From the NCBI RefSeq assembly GCF_900444945.1, contig NZ_UFRM01000001.1, positions 1,250,501 through 1,314,500 of the forward strand: a stretch of 64,000 bases of DNA. The letters are read 5' to 3'. Origin of the DNA: Actinobacillus lignieresii. Its GTDB lineage: Bacteria > Pseudomonadota > Gammaproteobacteria > Enterobacterales > Pasteurellaceae. A program made the position numbers and the translations under genes. Below the pieces are notes generated by a model. The model searched no databases, had not been told where the DNA came from, and saw nothing but the letters and a program-made list of their open reading frames with translations. This document shows, one piece after another, positions 46,972-57,012 of this stretch; position 1 is the first letter of the stretch, and each line of letters begins with the position of its first letter.

Positions 46972-47664
46972 CTAACGCTGTGCACTTTTCTCTAACTGTG
47001 TCCAGTTATAGAAACCGTAGAGCGAGTTAAGCAGATAAGCTCCGTACATTAAATACATCGCCGGTGTTTCCGCCCATAAGGCGATTGATAACACATTAAG
47101 TACAATCCACAATAACCATTGTTCACGATAGCGTAAAATCATCAGCAATTGTGCCGCTACGGTTGTGATAGTGGTAACGCCGTCTAAACCGGTCGAGCTA
47201 CCGCCCGCCGCTTTGAGTGCTTGAATAAATAGAAAAGTCCCGATACCGATTGCCGCTAACAGAATAATCCAGCCTTTGACACTTAACGACTTGGCAATCA
47301 CCGCTCCACCGCCTTGGCTGTCTTTTTGCATATTCGCTTGCCACACGAAGTAACCGATAAATTGCGCCGGCAAATACACATAAAGCACACTGTTCATTTC
47401 CCCGATAAAATTATTACCCCACGCTACATAAAAATAGGTATAAGCAAAAATTAGACCGAATAAATAGTTACTGACTTTCCCCTTACTGACCAATACAACA
47501 CAGATGATACCGGCGATACCGGAAATCATTGCTAAGATAGAATCAGGTGCTTGTACATAAGCCCAAACTTGAGCGGCAATAAAGGCTACAAGCCAAATCA
47601 CTTCAAAAGGTTTCCAGCCGGAAAGTTCTTGTTTAACAAAATTTGAAATTGTTTGCGTATTCAT
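46972..47664 (-). CDS. pnuC: Nicotinamide riboside transporter
   Basis: 230 residues with about seven membrane spans. It has WKPFEVIWLVAFIAAQVWAY, ISGIAGIICVVLVSKGKVSNYLFGLI, and the substrate-site region EMNSVLYVYLPAQFIGYFVW and LDGVTTITTVAAQLLM, as in PnuC. Pasteurellaceae cannot make NAD de novo and import nicotinamide riboside through PnuC, so this gene is central to V-factor growth. GGAGG lies upstream of the start. Confidence 0.94.
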   Translation of the reverse strand: MNTQTISNFVKQELSGWKPFEVIWLVAFIAAQVWAYVQAPDSILAMISGIAGIICVVLVSKGKVSNYLFGLIFAYTYFYVAWGNNFIGEMNSVLYVYLPAQFIGYFVWQANMQKDSQGGGAVIAKSLSVKGWIILLAAIGIGTFLFIQALKAAGGSSTGLDGVTTITTVAAQLLMILRYREQWLLWIVLNVLSIALWAETPAMYLMYGAYLLNSLYGFYNWTQLEKSAQR

Positions 47665-47756
47665 AACTCGACCTCCAAATATAATAAAACCTGTACCATT
47701 CTAAGTGAAAACAAATATTAATGTAAAATATAAATCACATAATTTCCGATAAATAT

Positions 47757-47790
47757 AAAAAAATAGGGCTGCACAAACAGCCCTATTTCG
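47757..47790 (-). terminator. Terminator of the rodZ-ispG-hisS-yfgM operon
   Basis: AAATAGGGCTG-CACAAA-CAGCCCTATTT followed by T-rich sequence on the minus strand. Confidence 0.9.
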
Positions 47791-47791
47791 A

Positions 47792-48415
47792 TTATAGATT
47801 ATTTAAACGTACGTCAATCAATACTTTATCTTGATTGGTTGCGCTCGCTTTCGCTTTTTCATAAACGCCTTTCGCCGAAGCCTTATCGCCTTTCGCCACC
47901 AGAATATCGCCGGTTAAGACTAATTTACGTTGCTCCCATACTTGATCCGTAATTTGACCTAAAGTCGCCAACGCATCATCATAATTTTTTAATTGATAAT
48001 CCAGCGTTGCCAAACGGAAACGAATGATCGTTTGTAAGCTGGCATCACTTGTTGAAGCCAGTGCGCTTTGCAATACGGTTTTCGCCGTTGCAAAATCCGC
48101 TTTTTCAACCGCTTGTTTTGCCGATTCCAATTGTGAGAACACCGCATAACTCGAATCTTTATTCTCATTGATAAACTTCTCGACTAGCGGTTGGTTTTTC
48201 TCGGGATCTTGCAAATAGCTTTCCATAATATTTTGGTAGGTCGCCGAGGTTTGTTGCGCCGCCTGGACTTGGTGATTCTGCCAAAAGTTCCAGCCTAAAG
48301 TCGCCGCACAAGCAATGATGACGGCAACTAAAATCGGCGTACCGTTCTCTTTAAACCAATTTTTCGCCTCTTCAAACTGCTGTTCTTCCGTTTTATTTAA
48401 ATATTCGTTACTCAT
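47792..48415 (-). CDS. yfgM: YfgM family periplasmic chaperone-like TPR protein
   Basis: 207 residues. A cytoplasmic N-terminus (EEQQFEEAKNWFKENG), one membrane anchor (PILVAVIIACAATLGWNFWQ) and then TPR-like helices in the periplasm (SALASTSDASLQTIIRFRLA, YDDALATLGQI, KGVYEKAKAS). In E. coli YfgM binds SecYEG and helps release of exported proteins. It follows hisS in the conserved order; bamB, the usual next gene, is absent and pnuC follows. Confidence 0.92.
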   Translation of the reverse strand: MSNEYLNKTEEQQFEEAKNWFKENGTPILVAVIIACAATLGWNFWQNHQVQAAQQTSATYQNIMESYLQDPEKNQPLVEKFINENKDSSYAVFSQLESAKQAVEKADFATAKTVLQSALASTSDASLQTIIRFRLATLDYQLKNYDDALATLGQITDQVWEQRKLVLTGDILVAKGDKASAKGVYEKAKASATNQDKVLIDVRLNNL

Positions 48416-48430
48416 TCATTTTTCCTAATG

Positions 48431-49702
48431 TTAAAAACGTTTTGTAAGTTCCGCGATTAAATCCGCTTGCGCGATTGTGACTTGTTCCGCACCGCTTTGT
48501 AAATCTTTTAGCACCACGGTTTGTTGTTCAACTTCGCTTTCGCCGATAACCAATGCGATTTGAGCTTCCACTTTATCCGCACGTTTAAATTGTTTTTTGA
48601 AGTTACCGCCCGAGCAGTGAGTCATCACACCTAATTGCGGTAATTCGCTACGGATTCGTTCCGCCATTTGGAACACATTTAAAGTCGCGCCTTCACCCGA
48701 ATAAACCACATAGACATCAACCGCTTTCGGTAAGTTGATTTCTTTATTCACTTCTTGAACTAGCAGAACCAAACGCTCTAAGCCCATCGCAAAACCGACG
48801 CCTTGCGTTGCATGACCGCCGAGTTGTTCGACCAAGCCGTCATAACGACCGCCGCCGCATACCGTGCCTTGAGAACCTAATGCCGAAGTTACCCACTCGA
48901 ATACGGTTTTATTGTAGTAATCCAAACCGCGTACCAGTTTCGGATTCACTTCATAAGTGATACCCATCGCATCTAGTAAATGACAAAGGTGCGCAAAATG
49001 CTCACGGCTGTCATCATCTAAGTAATCCAATAATTTCGGCGCATCATTAAGTACTTCTTGTAACGCTTGGTTTTTGGTATCAAGAATACGTAACGGATTT
49101 TTAACTAAGCGTTCTTTTTCTTCATCGCTCATTAAAGCGGTGTGATTTTCTAAGAATTTTACCAATGCCGAACGATAATTCGCACGAGCTTCAAGCGAAC
49201 CGATAGAGTTTAATTGTAAAGACACGTGTTGATCGATGCCCAGTTCTTTCCATAAACGTGCGGTTAAAATAATTAATTCCGCATCAATTTCCGGATTAGG
49301 AATACCGAAAACCTCTACACCGGCTTGGTGGAATTGGCGGTAACGACCTTTTTGCGGACGCTCGTGACGGAACATTGGACCCATATACCATAAACGTTGT
49401 TCGTTATTGTAAATCCACCCGCGTTCGATCGCCGCACGCACGCAACCTGCCGTCCCTTCCGGACGAAGGGTTAATTGTTCGTCATTATCCCAGAAGGTGT
49501 ACATTTCTTTTGAAACCACATCGGTCACTTCGCCGATTGCACGTGCGAAAAGCGGGGTGCTTTCGACAATCGGCATACGCACTTCGGAATAACCGTAACC
49601 GGCTAATACGTTACGTACTTTATTCTCAATCCACTGCCATAACGGCGATTCTGTCGGTGAGCAATCATTCATCCCACGAATTGCTTGAATATTTTTAGCC
49701 AC
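48431..49702 (-). CDS. hisS: Histidyl-tRNA synthetase
   Basis: 423 residues. Class II motifs: motif 1 in the N-terminal helix, motif 2 [24 protein letters not shown], His motifs [15 protein letters not shown] and GGGRYDGL, motif 3 [13 protein letters not shown]-terminal anticodon domain is present. The start codon is GTG at 49702 with AAAAGGAAAA upstream. Confidence 0.97.
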   Translation of the reverse strand: MAKNIQAIRGMNDCSPTESPLWQWIENKVRNVLAGYGYSEVRMPIVESTPLFARAIGEVTDVVSKEMYTFWDNDEQLTLRPEGTAGCVRAAIERGWIYNNEQRLWYMGPMFRHERPQKGRYRQFHQAGVEVFGIPNPEIDAELIILTARLWKELGIDQHVSLQLNSIGSLEARANYRSALVKFLENHTALMSDEEKERLVKNPLRILDTKNQALQEVLNDAPKLLDYLDDDSREHFAHLCHLLDAMGITYEVNPKLVRGLDYYNKTVFEWVTSALGSQGTVCGGGRYDGLVEQLGGHATQGVGFAMGLERLVLLVQEVNKEINLPKAVDVYVVYSGEGATLNVFQMAERIRSELPQLGVMTHCSGGNFKKQFKRADKVEAQIALVIGESEVEQQTVVLKDLQSGAEQVTIAQADLIAELTKRF

Positions 49703-49829
49703 TTTATTTTCCTTTTATTACGCTAAAACCACGGACAACACAAAATAGTACGGCTGGTAAATTTTTGAAGAAAATTGACCGCTTGTTTTACACAATATCC
49801 GTAAATCGGTGTCACCGTGGTTACTAAAA

Positions 49830-50942
49830 TTAAATTTGTTCGATTTGAATTCGATTGTGTTGTTCGGCAACTCTTGCTCGAATTTTTGCTTCCAGTTGGT
49901 CAATTAATTTTTCATTATCGAAACGCTCTTTTTGGCGAACGCCATCAAGATAAAAACCGCTCATTTTATTGGAACCGGTTACCCCTAAATCGGAAATCAG
50001 CGCTTCACCCGGCCCGTTTACCACACAACCGATAATGGAAACGTCCATCGGAGTTAAAATATCTTCCAAACGTTGTTCCAACGCATTTACCGTAGCAATA
50101 ACGTCGATTTCTTGACGTGAACAAGTCGGGCAAGCAATGAAGTTGATACCGCGAGAACGAATACGCAACGATTTTAAAATATCGAAACCGACTTTCACTT
50201 CTTCAACCGGATCCGCTGCAAGCGAAATACGCAACGTATCACCGATACCTTCAGACAGTAATAGTCCTAAACCGACTGCGGATTTGACCGAACCGGCTCT
50301 CGCACCGCCCGCTTCGGTAATGCCTAAATGCAACGGCTGTACGATTTGTTTGGCTAAAAGACGGTAAGATTCAACCGCTAGAAACACATCGGACGCTTTT
50401 ACGCTCACTTTGAAGTTCTCAAAATTAAAGCGATCTAAAATATCTACGTGACGTAATGCCGATTCCAATAATGCCTGCGGAGTCGGCTCGCCGTATTTCT
50501 CTTGTAAATCACGTTCAAGTGAACCGGCATTCACACCGATTCGAATCGGAATATTTTTATCTTTCGCACAGTCCACAACGGCGCGAATACGCTCTTCGTT
50601 ACCGATATTACCCGGATTGATACGTAAACAATCCACACCGTATTCCGCCACTTTTAATGCGATACGATAATCGAAATGAATATCCGCCACGAGCGGTACG
50701 TTCACTTGCTGTTTAATCACTTTAAACGCTTCCGCCGCATCCATAGTCGGTACCGAAACGCGTACGATATCCGCACCGACACGCTCAAGCGATTTGATTT
50801 GTGCAACGGTAGCTTCCACATCGGTGGTACGCGTATTGGTCATCGACTGCACCGAAATCGGCGCATCGCCGCCGACTGCGACATTCCCCACCCAAATCTT
50901 TTTAGATTCGCGACGTTTAATTGGCGATTGATGAATTGACAT
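49830..50942 (-). CDS. ispG: 4-hydroxy-3-methylbut-2-enyl diphosphate synthase (flavodoxin)
   Basis: 370 residues. The TIM-barrel part has [14 protein letters not shown] start, [32 protein letters not shown] and RINPGNIG. The [4Fe-4S] ligands are in [13 protein letters not shown] and [10 protein letters not shown]. It catalyses the sixth step of the MEP isoprenoid pathway. The ATG at 50942 is used, with AAGGA six bases upstream; the TTG at 50948 is less likely. Confidence 0.97.
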   Translation of the reverse strand: MSIHQSPIKRRESKKIWVGNVAVGGDAPISVQSMTNTRTTDVEATVAQIKSLERVGADIVRVSVPTMDAAEAFKVIKQQVNVPLVADIHFDYRIALKVAEYGVDCLRINPGNIGNEERIRAVVDCAKDKNIPIRIGVNAGSLERDLQEKYGEPTPQALLESALRHVDILDRFNFENFKVSVKASDVFLAVESYRLLAKQIVQPLHLGITEAGGARAGSVKSAVGLGLLLSEGIGDTLRISLAADPVEEVKVGFDILKSLRIRSRGINFIACPTCSRQEIDVIATVNALEQRLEDILTPMDVSIIGCVVNGPGEALISDLGVTGSNKMSGFYLDGVRQKERFDNEKLIDQLEAKIRARVAEQHNRIQIEQI

Positions 50943-50951
50943 TTCCAATCC

Positions 50952-51920
50952 TTATTGTGCTAAAGGTAATCTAATACGAGCGACACGCCCGTCAATTTTT
51001 AACGGTACTTCTTGGCCTTTATAATAAAGTTTTACATTCGCCGGCGCACCAATGGTTAAACGATACTGTTCATCGCCGTTAAATGTCAGCACTTCACCGT
51101 TACTATATAATTTTTCCGCTAAACTTTTCTTACTCTTACTGCCTTTTACCGTGATCCAGCTTTCTTTACCGGTAATTTCGATACGTAACTCATCATTACC
51201 GACGGCAGCCGCTTGAGGTTGTTCCGCTGCCGGTTCAATAGCCGGTTGTTGTAACACATTAACCGCTTCGGTTGTCGCTTCCGGCATAACGCTAACTTGC
51301 GGTTGTTCTGTAGCCGCAGCCGTATTTAGCGCATTATTTTCCGTTGGCATCGGTGAGGTAGTTTCCGCTTTAGGCGTTTCCATAACAGGTGCAACGGCTA
51401 CAGGTGCAGGCGGTGTTTCTACCACAGGGGCGGTAATTGGCGCAGTAACCTGTGTCGCCGTCGGCTCTACAACGGAACTGCTTACAATATGTTCTCGGCT
51501 TTCTTGTTCTTTTTGGTAATCTTGCCACCACCAAAGTAACGTCATCCCCACCGCACCTAATAAGACAAGAATAGTAAGATACTTCACCCATTTCGTTTGA
51601 GATTTTTGCACGACTTTAGGCGAAGGCGTTTTAACCGCGTCTTTAGGAATAATCACCTCGCCGTAATTTACGGTCGAAACCAAGGCTTCCGGCAGACGTA
51701 AGAAGCGTAAATAATTACGCACATAACCGCGTACGAAGGTCGGCGCTACATTTTGTAAAATAAAAATATCGTTTTCTAAAGACTCGATGTGAGATTTTTT
51801 TAAATTCGTTTTTTTGGCGACATCCTCAATGCTTAAATGCAACGCTTCACGCGCTTGTTTCAGCTTTTGTCCTAAAGGAATATCTTGATTTTCTTGCATT
51901 GGATGAGTTGATTCGGTCAT
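50952..51920 (-). CDS. rodZ: Cytoskeletal protein RodZ
   Basis: 322 residues. An N-terminal Xre-type helix-turn-helix (GQKLKQAREALHLSIEDVAKKTNLKKSHIESLE) that in RodZ binds MreB, one membrane span (WVKYLTILVLLGAVGMTLLWWW), a Pro/Ala/Thr/Val-rich linker and a C-terminal DUF4115 domain (LRIEITGKESWITVKGSKSKKSLAEKLY). It keeps rod shape. The start at 51920 is the first good ATG. First gene of rodZ-ispG-hisS-yfgM. Confidence 0.92.
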   Translation of the reverse strand: MTESTHPMQENQDIPLGQKLKQAREALHLSIEDVAKKTNLKKSHIESLENDIFILQNVAPTFVRGYVRNYLRFLRLPEALVSTVNYGEVIIPKDAVKTPSPKVVQKSQTKWVKYLTILVLLGAVGMTLLWWWQDYQKEQESREHIVSSSVVEPTATQVTAPITAPVVETPPAPVAVAPVMETPKAETTSPMPTENNALNTAAATEQPQVSVMPEATTEAVNVLQQPAIEPAAEQPQAAAVGNDELRIEITGKESWITVKGSKSKKSLAEKLYSNGEVLTFNGDEQYRLTIGAPANVKLYYKGQEVPLKIDGRVARIRLPLAQ

Positions 51921-52199
51921 AACGAGGCTCTTGATTAAAAAATTACAAAAAATTATTCGGAAGTTTAAAGATGTCACGCTTGTTTTGCAATCTTAACTCG
52001 CAATTTTGCACGAAAAATTTTCTTACCATGAATATTTTCGGCAAATTTATTCCATAGAATAAAAGAATTATCAAAATCTCTGATATAAACCAAAGATTAT
52101 GCCGGTAAAAGGCGTAGAATATATTTCGCACTTTAGTCATTGTGCTAAAGCATGCTCGAAATATAGAAATAAAAAATATAGAAATAAGTGGTACCCATA

Positions 52200-53756
52200 A
52201 TGATTTCCGAAAAAGATAAAACCCGTTTATTTAAACAAAATTTTGCCTCCGGTTTAGTCGTATTTTTAGTCGCCTTACCTCTATGTCTCGGTATCGCATT
52301 GGCGTCGGGCGCACCGCCGCTTTCGGGAGTCGTATCAGGTATTATCGGCGGTATCGTTATCGGCGCATTGAGTTCGTCACATATCAGCGTGGCAGGGCCT
52401 GCCGCCGGGTTGGTTGCGATTGTGCTTGCGGCGATTACTCAATTAGGCTCATTCGAATTATTTCTTTGCGCAGGTATCGTCGCCGGCGTTATTCAACTCT
52501 CGCTCGGTTTTTTACGTGCCGGCAGTATTACCAACTATATTCCGATTGCAGTGATTGAAGGGATGTTAGCCGGTATCGGTATTTTAATTATTTTCTCGCA
52601 ACTGCCGTACGCATTGGGGAATAAACAATTCTTCCAAGAACTGAGCCAATCCTTTATTAATATTCATCTAGGCTCGTTCAGCATTGCTCTGCTTTCGCTG
52701 TTTCTTATGTTGGGTTGGGACTCTTCCCCTACGCTCAAAAAAATTAAAATGCTTCCTTCGGCATTAATTGCGGTAATTATCAGTATTTGTCTGAATCGCT
52801 TATTTATCGGTATGGACAGCTCACTAGCCATTCCTGCAACACAGCTCGTCCAGTTACCAATTCCTAATTCTTGGGCGGAAATGAGCGATTTAATTCGTTT
52901 TCCGGATTTTGCCGGTTTCAGTTCGTCAATTGTCTGGGTAACCGGTGCAACCATGGCGATTGTCGCCTCAATCGAAACGTTATTATCAATTGAAGCCGCC
53001 GACCGTTTAGACAGTAAACGCCGCATTACCGATACCAACCAAGAATTACGCGCGCAAGGGGTGGGCAATATTGTTTCTTCCGTATTAGGCGGCTTACCGA
53101 TTACTGCCGTGATCGTACGTTCTTCCGCTAACGCCAATGCCGGTGCAACCCACAAATTATCCAGTATCATTCACGGTGTTTTATTGTTGGTCTGTGTTTT
53201 AGCGATTCCGAGCATTTTAAATCAAATTCCGCTAGCCACTTTATCTGCCGTCTTAATTTTGGTCGGTTATAAATTGGCTCGTCCAACGGTTTTCAAACAC
53301 TTCTGGCATAAAGGGATTTATCAGTTTATTCCGTTTGTGGCAACGGCAGCGGCAGTGGTAGCGTTTGATTTACTCAAAGGGGTCGGATTGGGCTTAGTGA
53401 TTAGTATTATCTTTTTATTACAAGGTAATATGAAGCGAGCTTACTATTTAAGCCGTGAAGAATTGGAAGACGCAAGTTACATCAAAATGCAGCTTTCCGA
53501 AGAAGTTTCTTTCTTAAATAAAGCGGCGATTAAAAAGACCTTAAAAAATATTCGCCCGAATTCTAAAGTGATTATTGATGCCTCTCGCACCTCTTATATA
53601 GCTTCGGACGTATTAGAATTAATTGAAGATTTCGCCAATATTACCGCACGAGAAAATCATATTCGCGTGTATTTAAAAGGCTTTAAATCCGATTACAATA
53701 ACCAAGAAATCGACCACGCCAGCCACGTCAAAGTGGAACACGGTAGCCGAATTTAG
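52200..53756 (+). CDS. SulP family anion transporter with STAS domain
   Basis: 518 residues. Residues 15-400 are membrane (FASGLVVFLVALPLCLGIALASGAPPLSGVVSGIIGGIV, HISVAGPAAGLVAIVLAAI, GATHKLSSIIHGVLLLVCVL). The C-terminal STAS-type segment follows (NSKVIIDASRTSYIASDVLELIEDF). Family members move sulfate, bicarbonate or dicarboxylates; the short STAS and the sequence resemble the bicarbonate-type SulP, but this is not certain. The ATG at 52200 is used; no good ribosome binding site is visible. Two near-copies of AATATAGAAATAA lie just upstream. Confidence 0.88.
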   Translation: MISEKDKTRLFKQNFASGLVVFLVALPLCLGIALASGAPPLSGVVSGIIGGIVIGALSSSHISVAGPAAGLVAIVLAAITQLGSFELFLCAGIVAGVIQLSLGFLRAGSITNYIPIAVIEGMLAGIGILIIFSQLPYALGNKQFFQELSQSFINIHLGSFSIALLSLFLMLGWDSSPTLKKIKMLPSALIAVIISICLNRLFIGMDSSLAIPATQLVQLPIPNSWAEMSDLIRFPDFAGFSSSIVWVTGATMAIVASIETLLSIEAADRLDSKRRITDTNQELRAQGVGNIVSSVLGGLPITAVIVRSSANANAGATHKLSSIIHGVLLLVCVLAIPSILNQIPLATLSAVLILVGYKLARPTVFKHFWHKGIYQFIPFVATAAAVVAFDLLKGVGLGLVISIIFLLQGNMKRAYYLSREELEDASYIKMQLSEEVSFLNKAAIKKTLKNIRPNSKVIIDASRTSYIASDVLELIEDFANITARENHIRVYLKGFKSDYNNQEIDHASHVKVEHGSRI

Positions 53757-53831
53757 ATATTATTCTGAACCACGGAAAATACCGAATACACAGAATAAAA
53801 GAGAATTTGTCGTGCGTAGGCTACAAATAAA

Positions 53832-53876
53832 CAAGCGGTCTGATTTTGCAAATTTCTTACAAAATCAGACCGCTTG
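53832..53876. terminator. Uptake-sequence dyad terminator
   Basis: CAAGCGGTCTGATTTTG and CAAAATCAGACCGCTTG are exact complements carrying the full uptake core on both strands; 3' of the SulP gene. Confidence 0.85.
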
Positions 53877-53995
53877 ATCTTATCCAAATCTCCAAAGATA
53901 GTACTCAACTCCTGTCGAGTGCTACTCGTTAATTGATATATAAGTAAAAAATTAAAGACACTCGTCAAAGACTAGTACCATCACAAAGTGTTCTA

Positions 53996-54060
53996 GAGCC
54001 ACAGAGTGGCTCACTCAGCCGTAGGCTGATCGTAACCACGTACGGCTTGCCGTGCGTGGT
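53996..54060. repeat. Run of three tight hairpins
   Basis: Three perfect dyads follow each other: GAGCCAC-AGA-GTGGCTC (53996-54012), TCAGCC-GTA-GGCTGA (54015-54029) and ACCACGTACGGC-TT-GCCGTGCGTGGT (54035-54060, one G-T pair). They lie 3' of argH, with no T run typical of a terminator. The rest of the 308-base gap 53757-54064 holds the uptake dyad and no gene. Confidence 0.7.
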
Positions 54061-54064
54061 AAAA

Positions 54065-55441
54065 CTAAGCCCCTAAATTTACTTTAGCCGCTTCAATCGC
54101 TTCACGGACACGTTCTGGATTTACCCCGCCTTTCGCGCTACGTTTTTCTAAACAAGATTCTAACGAAAGAATCGGGTAAACGTCTTCATCAATCACCGGG
54201 TGGAACTGTTTAAATTCCGCTACGCTTAACGCTTCCAACGGTTCACGTTTGCTGATGGCATAAACTACCGCTTCACCCACGATATGATGCGCTTCACGGA
54301 ACGGAATACCTTTCGCCACTAAATAATCGGCAAGTTCGGTCGCATTGGAATAACCTTGCTGTGCCGCTTCACGGGTACGTTCTACGTTTACATTGATATC
54401 TTCCAACACTAACGCCCCAATCTCTAAGCAAGCCTGCCAGGTTTCCATCGCATCAAAGATGCCCTCTTTGTCCTCTTGCATATCTTTATTATATGCAAGC
54501 GGTAAGCCTTTTAAGGTAGTGAGTAAACCTGATAATGCCCCGAAAACACGGCCTGATTTACCACGAATTAGCTCACACGCATCCGGATTTTTCTTTTGCG
54601 GCATTAATGAAGAACCGGAAGTAACACGATCCGATAATTCCAAGAACGCTGATTCACCACTATTAAAGAAAATAAGATCTTCAGCAAAACGTGATAAATG
54701 CACCATACTGATCGAAGCGGTTGAGAGCAATTCCAACACGTGGTCACGATCCGAAACCGAATCCAAACTGTTACGTGTACTAATCGCAAAGCCGAGATCC
54801 TGCGCAAGCGCATCACGATCAATTGAATACGCCGTGCCGGCTAATGCGCCTGAACCTAACGGGCAGGTGTGCATACGTTTATAAGCATCGGTTAAACGGC
54901 TGAAATCACGCTCTAACATTTCGTAATACGCCATACACCAGTGTGCAAAAGTAATCGGCTGCGCACGTTGCAAATGGGTATAACCCGGCATCACCGCATT
55001 TTGATTTGCTTCGGCGGTTTCAACCAATTTGTGTTGTAAGTTACGGATACGCTCTTGCAATACGACCGCTTGTACTTTACACCACATTTTCATATCCACC
55101 GCAACTTGGTCGTTACGACTACGACCGGTGTGAAGCTTTTTACCTAAATCGCCCACTTTTTCGATCAGTTTCGACTCAACCCAGCTATGAATATCTTCCG
55201 CATCATCACGTAAAATAATAGCAATATTCGGCTCGATTTCCGCACGTAATTCTTTTAATGCCGCCACTAATTGTTGGTGTTCTTGCTCGGTTAAAATGCC
55301 AACCGAAGTAATCGCTTTCGCCCAACCGATTGAACCGTCAATATCTTGTAATGCTAAACGATAGTCAAAACGTAACGAGTCATTGAAAAATTTAAATTTT
55401 GCATCAGCTTCTTGTTTAAAACGTCCACCCCAAAGTGCCAT
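54065..55441 (-). CDS. argH: Argininosuccinate lyase
   Basis: 458 residues: [52 protein letters not shown]-type motif [15 protein letters not shown], and the fumarase-superfamily signature [12 protein letters not shown]. It releases arginine and fumarate in the last step of arginine synthesis. Monocistronic, with AAGGAACAC before the start. Confidence 0.97.
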   Translation of the reverse strand: MALWGGRFKQEADAKFKFFNDSLRFDYRLALQDIDGSIGWAKAITSVGILTEQEHQQLVAALKELRAEIEPNIAIILRDDAEDIHSWVESKLIEKVGDLGKKLHTGRSRNDQVAVDMKMWCKVQAVVLQERIRNLQHKLVETAEANQNAVMPGYTHLQRAQPITFAHWCMAYYEMLERDFSRLTDAYKRMHTCPLGSGALAGTAYSIDRDALAQDLGFAISTRNSLDSVSDRDHVLELLSTASISMVHLSRFAEDLIFFNSGESAFLELSDRVTSGSSLMPQKKNPDACELIRGKSGRVFGALSGLLTTLKGLPLAYNKDMQEDKEGIFDAMETWQACLEIGALVLEDINVNVERTREAAQQGYSNATELADYLVAKGIPFREAHHIVGEAVVYAISKREPLEALSVAEFKQFHPVIDEDVYPILSLESCLEKRSAKGGVNPERVREAIEAAKVNLGA

Positions 55442-55663
55442 ATTGTGTTCCTTTTCGCTTCTTTAATCTTCTTAAAAGATGTCCTGTACATTTGAATAGG
55501 GATATTTTGCATAAATATGCAAAATTATTCAATAATTATTTATTGCAAGCGGTGAAATTTCCCCGTTTTTTTGCAATTTGTATGATTTACATACAGAAAA
55601 TTGTAAATGTAGGCGAGTTAGATAGAGAGATCAAGAGATTTAAAGGCTATTTAGCAAAACAAA

Positions 55664-55705
55664 AAGCGGTGAAATTTGCAAAATATTTTACAAATTCCAC
55701 CGCTT
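55664..55705. terminator. Uptake-sequence dyad (GGTGAAATT variant)
   Basis: AAGCGGTGAAATTTG and CAAATTCCACCGCTT pair with one mismatch. Another single core copy is near 55547. The gap 55442-55722 otherwise shows no gene. Confidence 0.7.
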
Positions 55706-55722
55706 GTCATCTCAAATTTTTC

Positions 55723-56766
55723 TTACAACTTGATTTTCTGCCCATTACTTGCACTTTCAAATGCCGCTTCGATAATCTGTAAAACCAATATCACTTCCGC
55801 TAATTTAACGATAGGTTCAATACCTGCGGTAATCGTTTGATACAAATCATCTAGCAAATTTTGATAACTGGCTTGCGCATTCGGATAAGGCTTACGAATG
55901 ACTGCGCCGTCAATTTCCGTATGCAATACGCCCCATTCGCTTTCCGGCTCAACGTTCCAATCACCAATCGGCATCACTCCGCTGTTTAAATGCGTTTCTT
56001 GGCTGTCGAGCGATTTTTTCACATAAGAACCGTTTTTACCGTGTAATACGAAGGTCGGACTTGGCTCTCGTGCGTATTTAGATGCTTGTAAGGCAACCTT
56101 TAAGCCGTTTGCATAATAAAGATGTATATCGAAGTTATCGTCCACCAATGCGCCGTCGTGTTGATAACGAATATCGGCAAACACCGCTTGCGGTTTACCG
56201 AATAGATAAATGGATTGGTCGATTAAATGTACACCCAAATCATAAACTAAACCGGTACCGCGATCGCCGGCTTCTTTCCATGCTTTAGCATTTTTGCCTT
56301 TCGCATAACGATCAAAGCGGATTTCGCAATCCACGACCTCGCCCACTAAATTTTTAGCCAAAACTTCTTTTGCGGTGGCAATATGGCTGTCCCAACGGCG
56401 GTTTTGATAAACGTACAGCACGACATTTTGCTGTTTGGCTAACCGTTCCAGTTCTAATGCCTCCGCCGAGCTTGCGACTAACGGTTTTTCAACCAACACG
56501 TGTTTACCGGCTAATAAGGCGCTTTTTACCATATCATAATGCGTTTGGTTCGGCGTAGTAATAATAACCAAATCGATTTCCGGCGTAAGTAACGCTTGAT
56601 ATTCATGCACAATATTCACATCCGGCAGCCATTCTTTTGCTCGCTCGGTAGTACGCTCGTACACTTTCTGAATATGAAAGCGTTTGTCATTTTTAAGAAA
56701 AGGAATATGGAACAAGCGACTGGAATAACCGCTACCGGCAATCGCAACATTAAGAATTTTCATCAT
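55723..56766 (-). CDS. Gfo/Idh/MocA family NAD(P)-dependent oxidoreductase
   Basis: 347 residues. N-terminal Rossmann fold (ILNVAIAGSGYSSRLFHIPFL), DLVIITTPNQTHYDMVKSALLAGKHVLVEKPLV with the conserved EKP motif, and the C-terminal domain with DLGVHLIDQSIYLFGKPQAVFAD. It is close in layout to E. coli YdgJ/YhhX. Substrate unknown, probably a sugar or polyol derivative. AGGAG precedes the start at 56766. Confidence 0.9.
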   Translation of the reverse strand: MMKILNVAIAGSGYSSRLFHIPFLKNDKRFHIQKVYERTTERAKEWLPDVNIVHEYQALLTPEIDLVIITTPNQTHYDMVKSALLAGKHVLVEKPLVASSAEALELERLAKQQNVVLYVYQNRRWDSHIATAKEVLAKNLVGEVVDCEIRFDRYAKGKNAKAWKEAGDRGTGLVYDLGVHLIDQSIYLFGKPQAVFADIRYQHDGALVDDNFDIHLYYANGLKVALQASKYAREPSPTFVLHGKNGSYVKKSLDSQETHLNSGVMPIGDWNVEPESEWGVLHTEIDGAVIRKPYPNAQASYQNLLDDLYQTITAGIEPIVKLAEVILVLQIIEAAFESASNGQKIKL

Positions 56767-57012
56767 TTATGCTCCTGATTAAAGAAAATTAAATCCAGTA
56801 TAGAAGAAAAAGAAAAAAATGCCCCGCTTTTTCTAGCTGTGGTTATTGTTTATAGTAATCCGAATCATTATGACAAGCGGTCTTTTCTTACGAAAATTTG
56901 TTAAAACTCAACCGCTTGCCCGATCTTTTTCTAACTTTTCAATTCTTATCAAACATTTATATATTTTATGCTATTTTTATAATGCGATTTTTATTCTGAA
57001 TTTGGAGGTTAT

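Noticed and set aside
49725..49825. Inverted AACCACGG / CCGTGGTT around the hisS-ispG gap, with a similar ACCACGGA near 53770
   Set aside because: Arms of only 8 bp about 80 bases apart, and the third copy is partial; could be chance or a decayed repeat.
51921..52199. Possible gene in the rodZ-sulP gap (65-codon ORF)
   Set aside because: No ribosome binding site or family features; AT-rich promoter-like sequence on both sides fits divergent promoters better.
52664..53170. 168-codon minus-strand ORF
   Set aside because: Shadow of the SulP transporter on the opposite strand; no family features.
54393..54884. 163-codon plus-strand ORF
   Set aside because: Antisense to argH motif regions; no ribosome binding site.
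55435..55782. 115-codon plus-strand ORF between argH and the oxidoreductase
   Set aside because: It runs through uptake-sequence copies and the oxidoreductase 3' end; composition is not protein-like.
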